A program made the position numbers and the translations under genes. Positions 56,301-64,000 of a DNA stretch of 64,000 nt are shown in pieces. Every line of letters starts with the position of its first letter. Positions within the stretch are counted from its first letter, which is position 1. The notes beneath the pieces were generated by a model. The model was not told the origin of the DNA, did not search any database, and saw nothing but the letters and a program-made list of their open reading frames with translations. Origin of the DNA: Chenopodium formosanum (lineage: Eukaryota; Streptophyta; Magnoliopsida; Caryophyllales; Amaranthaceae); assembly GCA_024500155.1 (NCBI GenBank), contig CM044879.1, positions 27,670,072 through 27,734,071 on the forward strand, given 5' to 3'.

Positions 56301-58152
56301 ACAATTTAAATATATAAATTTGTTTGATTTTAATTAAACTTTTAAACCAAGCTCATGTCATTCGTAACAAACAAAATCTCAACTCAGGTCCTACTTTAAG
56401 GTAACCACTTTGAAATTCTGTTTTCACACGCTTTTGGCTAAAATTAGGGATTCCAACGCGCGGTATAGCTAGCCCTATGACAAAAGTTATTACCGATGGT
56501 TTTTATGCCCTATGCATGTTTGTGTGATACTATATTAAGACAATAAATGTACGTGTGTTGGATGTTGTGTATTTATTCAATGTTTAAAACATTAGTTGAG
56601 CTACTTTGATTCAATGACTGAGAGCGGTAAAAAGATATTTTTTGTTCGATCTAATAAATTCTAAATAGGAAAACTAAAACAAAAGTTAATGGAGGAGAGT
56701 AAAATAAAGATGGCTTTAATTATTAAAATAAACATATCATTTAAAATTAATTTAGGGATTTCAAGAGACAATTATCTTGTCAAAAATGAAAAACAATTAT
56801 AGGACTTCTGAAATCAAATGGGGGCAAATATGTAAAAGCACATTTTTATGGATATAAATGTCCATACACTATTCATAAGAGTTTTGTTAACTTTTTATAA
56901 GGTATGGATAGGGATAAAATTAGTTTTTGTTCTAGTGATCATTGTAATTATAGCTATGCTGGAATCTTGACATTAGTTGTGAATAAGAGTAGCCTCAATT
57001 TACCTCATCTGTTTTACACTCATTTGTAAGAAATTGTAATGTTGTTTATTTTATTTTTTTTAAGACACTCTTAACAAACTTTGAAAATTATGGTGAATAC
57101 ATGGGTTGGTTAATTAAATTGATAGATAAGTAAAATAAGGTTAGTTTTGATTTCCCTTGAAAAAAAATGTAGTTTATTTATTAAGTGTAGTTGGTATTGT
57201 TAGCAATACCATAAACCAATATTTTACTATGTCTAAGTTTAAATATCTCACATGCCACTTGCTTTCTATTTAGACTTTTTGCGATGCTATAGTAGGTAGC
57301 AGCTATGTAGTTTTCAAGTATTCTTTTCTGCTGGTTGTAATCTTGTATGAGAAAGTGATGTTTGCTAAAAAATGACAGTATTGTAAATAAACTCATCTCT
57401 TGTGCATTTGTCTGTCACATTTGGTGCATACACAGGGGAGCGAGTCACACCAACAAGGTCGTAGTGGCGACTCTTCCTCACGGGATATCAATGACAGAGA
57501 AACTGTGCATGGTCTAAGTGGAAGCTATAATCGAAACATGCTGCCTGGGTCTGTTTTGCTTGCTAAAGAAAGGCTTGTTCAAAGATTGAGAGGTGTATCT
57601 GTTTCTGGAAACAGGTCAGTGTATAAGAGTTGACATATCCTTTGAAATAAACTTTCTAAATGCTACAGACTCAGGATTGAGTTGATACCTCTACCATTGT
57701 TACTATTTACTAAATTGTTCATCCTTTTATGTAGAGACAACAGAGAAACATCTCCTAGTCTTCCTATCAATCATCAGTTTGTAGCTGGTGCAGAATGGGA
57801 AACGGATGTTTCAAGAGAAGAGCCAGCTGCTTATAGAAGTTCACCTGAGTTACCTGTGGGAGCACATCAGCCGTCTGCACCAAGGGATCCACAAAGGAAA
57901 CCTCTAGGGCTCACCAAAGAAGCCCTCTCCCAGTTGCAACATGATGTTTTCTTGGAGCAACAAAAGCCTGTCACTCAACCAATGTCCAAAGCATCAACTG
58001 ATTGCAGCATTTGTCTGGAGAGCTTTGTGGAAGGTAACAAGCTCATTAATTTACCTTGCGGACATAGATTTCATAGTTTATGCTTGTATCCATGGCTTCA
58101 AACTTGTGGAGAATGCCCGTACTGTCGTACTTGTATTATGTTCACTTCCTAG
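53350..58152 (+). CDS. RING-H2 E3 ubiquitin ligase, three exons, 280 aa
   Basis: Exons: 53350-53595, 57436-57614, 57735-58152. Introns are GT-AG and phases agree (82 codons, 59 plus 2 nt, then 1 nt plus 139 codons including stop). The protein begins MTSAAVLFYGRRSRSSS, with a Ser-rich and His/Arg-rich N-terminal region (HRHRHHRK near residue 55), a segment LLAKERLVQRLRGVSVSGNR encoded by the end of exon 2, and a C-terminal RING-H2. The RING metal ligands are C232, C235, C250, H252, H255, C258, C269 and C272 (Cx2C-x14-CxH-x2-H-x2-C-x10-Cx2C), a complete set. Such proteins recruit E2 enzymes to ubiquitinate substrates; the substrate here is unknown. The N terminus and the KERL-QRLRGVS-GNR segment recall Arabidopsis RHY1A, from memory. 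No transmembrane helix. Intron 1 is 3.8 kb and could hide a small exon that I could not see. Confidence 0.85.
55460..55900. repeat. LTR-like remnant inside intron 1 of the RING-H2 gene
   Basis: AATACTACAAGAAGG followed by GGGGTTGGGG, AGAGAGATTTT-like and GGAAAACTTCTTAAGCCT segments parallels 61253-61410, the end of the solo LTR downstream. CTCTCTCTTTTCACTC sequence follows, as in that LTR. Ends and duplication are not recognisable, so it is an eroded copy or fragment. The rest of the intron shows nothing else that I can support. Confidence 0.55.
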
Positions 58153-59149
58153 CTATGTCGCATGGGAAATGGCAGTAGTGAGCTTTGTATGGGGTAGGTG
58201 AGATTTGAACAGGGACGGTGGTATCTGAAGTGGGGACGTCTTTGGAGGGGAGTTCTCAAGTATTATATTCTGAACCTCGGATGAATCACATATAATTTTC
58301 TTTGTTATTAGCCTAAAACAATTGCTTTTGCATGTATAAGTAATCTCTTCACTTTGCTTATAAACTGTTTTTTATAATGTTTGCATCAAGGCTAAACAAC
58401 TATTGCTTAAATTACTTAGATTGCTTTTGGTACCAAGTGGATTGGGATGAAATTAATGTATATATTATGCTCTTTTTTTCCCCTTTTGTACACCTAAGTA
58501 TTATTTGAGTACTTTTATATGATTAAGGTGTGGTTAAAATTGGTTTTGATGGTTATCCACCATGAGATAGCTTAGCAGATTTTTTGACAAATGCTTGTTC
58601 ACACTCTTAAATTGAACAAAGAAACTGCATTAAGCCCATCACCTCTGCAACAGACTCCTATAATATTCCTAAACCTCGATAGGCGAATGCCTGAGTAGCT
58701 AGGATGAATCCTACTAATTCCATTAACACTACCGTCTTCAATGACAGAGGACTGGATCCACTTCAAAGTCATGCTTACTTTAGCGAATTTAAAGAATACT
58801 CGTATTAATTAAGGTGATGTCTGAGGAATGATGTTCAAGATATGGACATTAATAAATTCAAAAGAGTGAGAATTCCAGAGAGTATGGAGAGTTCTGGAGG
58901 TGAACACATATTCTTTGCTAATAGTTATTTCCCTTTTCTTTGCCATTTGATTGATCAGGACTAGCTTAAGCAGGTGAGGCGCTCCCCATTGTAGCACCAT
59001 ATCTGGCTTGTTCCCCAACTCTTCATCACTGGAGCCCTAGAGAGATCTTTCTTTCAGCACTACCAACTGGGAGTTTAATGTTTCTAAAAATGTAACAGCA
59101 CACATCATCGGTTTGGGAGTTTAATGTTTCTAATCTATCCCAACTGGGC
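58153..59149. other. 3' region of the RING-H2 gene and intergenic DNA
   Basis: The first 200-400 bp are presumably 3' UTR. 59050-59150 contains a short direct repeat (GGGAGTTTAATGTTTCTAA twice). No additional gene. Confidence 0.4.
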
Positions 59150-59600
59150 CTAAGATCTGAAATACATAGCCAACATCAAACCAAAGCAACAAACAGCAAC
59201 AACATTAAATGCAGTCATATTCTTTGAAGTTGCATTCCCTCCATGAACCTCCTTGCTCATCTTCTTCCCGCCTGAACTAAGAGCCTTGCATTTCACATTC
59301 AAGTTGTCAATCTCATTGAGCAAGCACCCCCTCTGCCCACTAACATCATCAAATTCCCTCTTTAATTAAGTCAATAAGCTCACCCTTCATCAATTTCTTG
59401 TCCAGCACCAAGTTGTTAATCACCTCTGTTTGCCAAGGTGTTCCATCTAGTTAATCCATCCACTTAAAAGCTTTACACCCCCTAGTCTCTGTCACAGGGT
59501 CATAGAATTTGCAAGACTTAAACTTACGTCCAGGATTCTCCCTAGTCCAAGCAGTAAGCTTTGCCATAGGAACTCCACATTAGCATCTTTTCTCCTTTGA
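59150..59600 (-). pseudogene. Broken GRF-type zinc-finger protein gene
   Basis: On the minus strand, from about 59600, the translation shows CGVPMAKLTAWTRENPGRKF, SCKFYD and GCKAFKWMD, the pattern of a GRF zinc finger (Cys, then W..ENPGR.F..C, then C..F.W.D). A stop follows WMD. The frame then continues with TPWQTEVINNLVL and a Lys-rich stretch, and a frameshift after LIDLIKEG moves to the frame GQRGCLLNEIDNLN. The protein ends in a hydrophobic tail NVVAVCCFGLMLAMYF with a stop at 59150-59152. In plants, short GRF proteins with a coiled coil and a C-terminal membrane anchor are common and often repeat-associated. One stop and one frameshift make this copy dead. The first Cys of the finger could not be placed with certainty. 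Confidence 0.65.
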
Positions 59601-59705
59601 AGGTGATATGATATTAATTTTATTTGAACACAATTACCATAACCTAACCCTAATTTTACAATCCAATTGCAATTTCAAAAACCCCAATTTAATTTTTACT
59701 ACCAT

Positions 59706-61100
59706 TGTAGACACCTAAAAATGTCTCCCCAAAACCAAACTCGATGATGAACAACCTTTCACCGCCATTATTGGTCGGGTTGAGTATGTAATCTTTAGAG
59801 TGCTTAAATCCATGTTCCATTAAATACATTTCATAAAACAATCCAATTCATAGCCCATTTTCCCAAATCATAACTTATTTTCCTCTTTTCGTGCCTTTAA
59901 ATCCAAAATAATTCATTTCGTGTCCTTTAAAATCATTCAATTCGTGTTCTTTTTATAAAAACGTTTAGATCAGTTTATTTTGGTCCATAATCTGGGTCCA
60001 ATTGTTAAATGGTTGGATGGGGTTTGAAAAGATCTTTCCAACGATATATTATAATCCCAAATCCGAGTTATAACGAATAAGTTATGGCTAAAATACTAAA
60101 CCGAGTCCTAACTGAACCTAAGCCCACCTTACCTACGACCTATTGATCATGTGGAGGGTCCAAAGGATTTAATCCCACTTCTAATCCAATAAGGATTAAT
60201 TGGAAGCTTCTATAAGCTTCTAAAAGATCTTAATTATCCTTTTTGAAAAGATAAAATTAAAGAGTTTGAAATAGAATAAAACTCCTTTAGTAATTCGATT
60301 CGAATTAAAAGACATTCAAAGATAGTCAGAAATTATTTTCGTGCCAACTATTTTTTATCTAATTCTTAAATGGTTGGATAGCTCTTGAAATTATCTTTCC
60401 AATGATATATTATAATACTAATTCCGAGCTATAACGAAAAAGATATGATTGAAATACGAAACTCTATCCAAAACTGACACCGTCCCAATATTTTGGTTAT
60501 ATATTTTATTCTACAAAATATTTTAATCTGATTATAATTAGGTTAGAAAGTAGACTTCAAGAGCTTTCTACGATATCTTATTCCGATTTCTAGATCAAAA
60601 GATATGATAAAAAAAAACCGCAAAAACTGTTGTCTGTCGCAAAAGTTTTATTCCGATTCGAACTCGATCTTATCCTAATTCTTCGACCCCTCTTTTTTCC
60701 CTATAAATAGAGGTCATATCACCCCTTTTTTAATCATCAACAAGCTTGATCATCAGATCATTCTCTCTTCCTCTCTTCTACACCGAAAATCATTCTGTCT
60801 CTCCCTACACCGAAAATCATTCTCTCTCTTTCTTTAACCTATAATTTCTAGCCTCCTTATTCTTCCATATAATACTTCCCTTAGGCACTCCAAGGAGTTC
60901 ATATTTAACCCGAGGTTCCGTCCTTACACCAAGGCGTGAAAGGTATAATTAACTGAGGGTTTGGACCAAATCAACTCTACTTTTTAGTTAATTTAATTTC
61001 AATTTGATTATATTTTTATTGAAGTTACTAACTATTTATTCGATGTAGCAATTCAAGGAAATGCGGAATGAGAGTAATGAATTAATTTAATTACTTATTT
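59706..61100 (+). mobile_element. Possible solo LTR or LTR remnant
   Basis: TGTAGACACCTAAAAATGTC at 59706 is a start common to LTRs of some plant Gypsy elements. A good TATA box (CCCTATAAATAGAGGTCA, about 60700) and a following CT-rich leader (ATCATTCTCTCTTCCTCTC, with the phrase ACACCGAAAATCATTCT twice) fit the U3-R-U5 layout. The right boundary and duplication were not found, and 59706-61100 is only an approximate extent. Confidence 0.45.
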
Positions 61101-61162
61101 TATTTTCTTATTGCTAGTATCATGATTAGGATTATTTTTATTTGATTTGGACTAACGCTATT

Positions 61163-62714
61163 TGTTAAACTCAAGAATATTGTGGAGAAAACGGCTTCAC
61201 CTTTGTATTGATAATAATCACATATATATACACAATACTGTTGTTTCAATGAATACTACAAGAAGGGGGGGTTGAATTGTAGTATGAGAGTTTAGCCAAA
61301 CTTTTTGCGGAATTAAAATTAAGTTAGCTAAAGGAACTGAGAGATTAACTGAAGGAACTAAAGAATGCAAGAGAGATTTTACGTGGAAAACTCCTTGGCC
61401 CTAACAAGGAGAAAAACCACGACCACTTGGGATTTTAGGAAAAGAATCTTCACTAGAATAGGGCAAATAATCCTATTACAAGCTAAAGACTCAAACTCAA
61501 GTTCTTCTACGAACTTGAGACCCTGAGGAACAAGTCACCCAACATGTTACTCTTCTCTTCTCTTTCTCTCTTCTCACTTCTCTGTTCTATCTTCTCTTTC
61601 TCTTCTCTTTCTCTCTTCTCACTTCTCTGTTCTATCTTCTCTTTCTCTTCTCTTTCTCTTCTCTCTCTCTCTTCTCTCTCTCTCTTCTCTTTCTTATACA
61701 CAAATGTTCACTCGAACTTCCCCATTCCCCAATTACAACTCGAAAGAAAAACAAACTCTAGTATAAGAACGTTTAGAACACTCTAATGAACTTATATGGA
61801 ATTGGACTCTTAACTCAAATAAAAGATGAAAACTTATGTGAGCAAGGGTGAGTTTTTTCCAACAGAAATTATGAACTATTTATAGAGCAATAAACGCTTT
61901 GGAAAACTTCATTGTGCAGCAAATCCATTACGCCACTACTCATGCCCACTAAGAAGATCATGTCCCTTAATTTAAGGAACCATGAACTCCTCAATTTTGC
62001 AGAACCACGACTTGAAGAAGAACGTGGGAGAGTAGGCCGCAAGTTTTGGAAAACATGGAAGATTTTATTTTGTTAAAAATATTTTCCGAAAATCAGAAAA
62101 AGAAAATAAAATCATATTTTCCGAAAATCAGAAAAGGATAAAATAAAATCTTTTTGTTTGAAAAGATAATCGTTAGAGAATAACAACTTTCCTAAAAATT
62201 AGCTAGCACAATATTATCTTTTTAGACCAATTCCACACAGTAAATTCGAATGTAACTAACTTTCTTATACTTACATAAATCCTAAAATATGTAAAATATT
62301 TAGTCTTCATGTTTCTCTGATGAAGCTTCTACTCCGAGGCTTCTGTTCCTTGGAAGGAACTTCTCTTCTCTGGTGATGCTTCTTCTCTGAAGCTTCTGTT
62401 CCCTGAGGGAACCTTCTCTTCTCAAGTCTTCATTTCTGAAGCGCCAGTTCCTGTGAGGGAACTCTTCTTTTTGGATAACTTTGTTTCTGGCTTTCCTGTT
62501 CCTCATGGTATCTTTGCTCGACACTTAATTCTCCTAGTCTTTGCACTGATCACACACTCAAACAATCAAGCCTTTATTAGTATGTAAGTAAGTAAGGTTG
62601 TGTCATCATCAAAATCATTAAATCCAACAAATACATAACTTGCCTAAAACTCCTAACAAGATAAACTTGCCAAATATACAATATTAACATAAATATAACA
62701 ACCAAACTCTAATA
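61163..62714 (-). repeat. 3' LTR of the Copia element, split by a solo LTR
   Basis: On the minus strand the polypurine tract TTGAGGGGGAG is followed by TATTAGAGTTTGG, where the family LTR start would be TGTTAGAG. The sequence resumes beyond the insert with TATATATATGTGATTATTAT and ends CTCCACAATATTCTTGAGTTTAACA-like at 61163, the expected CA end. Without the 1,391-bp insert and one 5-bp duplication the LTR is about 156 bp, small but normal for some Copia lineages. The first dinucleotide has mutated. Confidence 0.7.
61239..62629 (-). mobile_element. Solo LTR, 1.39 kb, Copia-type, with AATAC duplication
   Basis: Read on the minus strand it begins TGTTGGATTTAATGATTTTG and ends GAATACAAACAACA-style with CATTGAAACAACA. 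The ends are TGTTG...CAACA, and AATAC flanks both sides (61234-61238 and 62630-62634). No internal region is present, so recombination between two LTRs left a solo copy. The interior includes a 43-45 bp CT-rich duplication (61550-61650), more TCTCTTTCTC runs, and GGAAC-type hairpins such as GTTCCCTGAGGGAAC (near 62400). Frames across it are low-complexity artefacts. A related fragment lies at 55460-55900. Confidence 0.85.
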
Positions 62715-64000
62715 CTCCCCCTCAAGTTGGAGCATGTAAATCACGAATGCCCAACTTGCGTAAAAGAAAACCAAACTGTTGTCGTCCAAGACCTTGGTAA
62801 GAATATCTGCCAACTGATTACCCGTCAAAACATATGAGGTAGAAATATTACCGTTTAACAACTCATCACGAACAAAATGACAGTCTACCTCTATATGTTT
62901 CGTACGTTCATGAAATACTGGATTCTTAGCGATATACAAAGCCGACTGATTATCACAAAACAACTGCATAGGCTTTGAATGCTTAACACCAAGAACAAAC
63001 AACAACATTTTCAACCATTTTAACTCACGGGAAGAAAGAGTCATAGACCTGTATTCAGCTTCAGAAGAGGATGTGGCTACAGTAGGCTGTTTCTTAGTCT
63101 TCCAAGAAACAGGGGAACGGCCCAGGAAAACAAAATAACCTGACAAGGAACGCCGGCTCAAGGGGCATGCCGCCCAATCACTATCATAAAACGCCGTCAG
63201 TTGTAAATCCGTCGTAGGTCGCAACAAAATACCTTGTCCCGGACTACCCTTAAGATAGCGCAGGACACGAATGGCCGCATCCCAATGAGAAACCTGTGGA
63301 ACACTCAAGAACTGTGCTAAAACATGTACTGAATAACTCAACTCCGGTCGAGTGACCGACAAATAGACCAAACGACCAACCAAACAACGATACTGTTCCG
63401 GATGAGCAAATGGCTCACCGGAAGCATGTGCAAGACGATGATTCTGCTCCATCGGAGTATCAATGGGTTTACAACCCAACATTCCTGCCTCAGTCAAAAT
63501 ATCTAGAGCATACTTTCGTTGGGAAAGAAAGATGCCCTCGGGACTCCGAGCAACCTCAATGCCTAAGAAATATTTAAGCAAACCCAAATCCTTCATATAA
63601 AAGCATTTGCTCAAATAGGCTTTGAATCTAACAATAGCATCATGAGAGGAGCCTGAAATAATCAAGTCATCGACATATACAAGAACGTGCAAAGAAACAC
63701 TACCCTGTACATAGCTAAATAGAGAGTAATCAGCATGGGAATTTTTAAAACCAAAACCTCGCAGAGCACTTGACAATTTAGAAAACCACTATCTCGGGGC
63801 TTGTTTCAAGCCATATAGAGATTTCTCCAACCTGCAAACTTTGCCAGGAGTCGAAGTACTGTACCCTGGAGGAAACTGCATATATACTTCTTCATCCAAA
63901 TCACCATGAAGAAATGCATTATGAACATCCATCTAATGTAACTCCCAATTCAAAGACACAGCAACAGCTAACAGGATACGTACCGTAGTCATCTTTGCAA
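62715..64000 (-). pseudogene. Ty1/Copia pol (reverse transcriptase, RNase H), partial
   Basis: The minus-strand translation from the window edge shows MDVHNAFLHGDLDEEVYMQ, SLYGLKQAPR, the catalytic VYVDDLIISG, YFLGIEVARSPEGIFLSQRK, TRPELSYSVHVLAQFL and RVLRYLKG. RNase H follows, with YDSDWAACP, SSSEAEYRSM, LFCDNQSALYIAKNPVFHERTKHIEVD and the end ADILTK. Stops precede MDVHNAF (about 63933) and follow QAPR (about 63791), and a frameshift after ADILTKVL displaces the conserved pol C terminus. The element is therefore defective. Gag, integrase and the 5' LTR lie beyond the window. Confidence 0.92.

Noticed and set aside
61507..61786. Arg/Glu-rich and Ser/Leu-rich frames on opposite strands
   Set aside because: Both come from the CT-rich tandem repeat of the solo LTR.

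Overview
The window is nuclear DNA of a flowering plant. It is AT-rich, its genes have spliced introns, and it is dense with plant-type MITEs, LTR retrotransposons and SINEs. A MIR160 locus fixes it as a land plant. The gene families and the abundant Stowaway ends (TACTCCCTCCGT) suggest a core eudicot. Caryophyllales such as spinach or quinoa relatives is a guess, not a demonstration. No prokaryotic, organellar or CRISPR feature was seen.

Layout. 1-11 kb: gene-poor, carrying Stowaway-like MITEs and eight copies of a Tourist-like MITE whose arms are (GAACT)n-type repeats. About 11.66-11.76 kb: a MIR160 hairpin with recognisable miR160 and miR160*. 14.8-15.8 kb: a 1 kb element with long terminal inverted repeats. 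18.88-22.04 kb (minus): a five-exon gene for a 680-residue coiled-coil protein with five full and one partial repeat motif and a GC-AG last intron. 22.5-31.4 kb: a transposon graveyard holding a Mutator-like element with target duplication, a composite hAT-like element with a CACTA end inside it, a foldback MITE and more Stowaways. 31.47-42.39 kb: a structurally complete but coding-dead Ty3/Gypsy element of Tat type with matching GGGTG duplications, gag-pol on plus and an extra antisense ORF downstream with its own antisense TATA-like box. 43-47.7 kb: a SINE, an hAT-like element with a perfect 8-bp duplication and a long (TA)n tract. 48.2-49.3 kb: a two-exon LEA_3-like small protein gene. 49.9-52.4 kb: nested Stowaway and foldback MITEs and a SINE. 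53.35-58.15 kb: a three-exon RING-H2 E3 ligase gene with a 3.8 kb first intron. 59.1-59.6 kb (minus): a broken GRF zinc-finger gene. 59.7-64 kb: an LTR-like remnant, then a degenerate Ty1/Copia element (minus, running off the window) whose 3' LTR is split by a 1.39 kb solo LTR with AATAC duplications.

The four expressed loci (MIR160, coiled-coil gene, LEA-like gene, RING-H2 gene) are unrelated neighbours, not a pathway or cluster. I found no convincing undescribed multi-gene system. The most unusual items are the GAACT-repeat Tourist family, the antisense transcription unit in the Tat element, the composite hAT structure and several nested insertions dated relative to each other by target-site duplications. 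All splice sites and domain calls were made by reading; no alignment or expression data were available.
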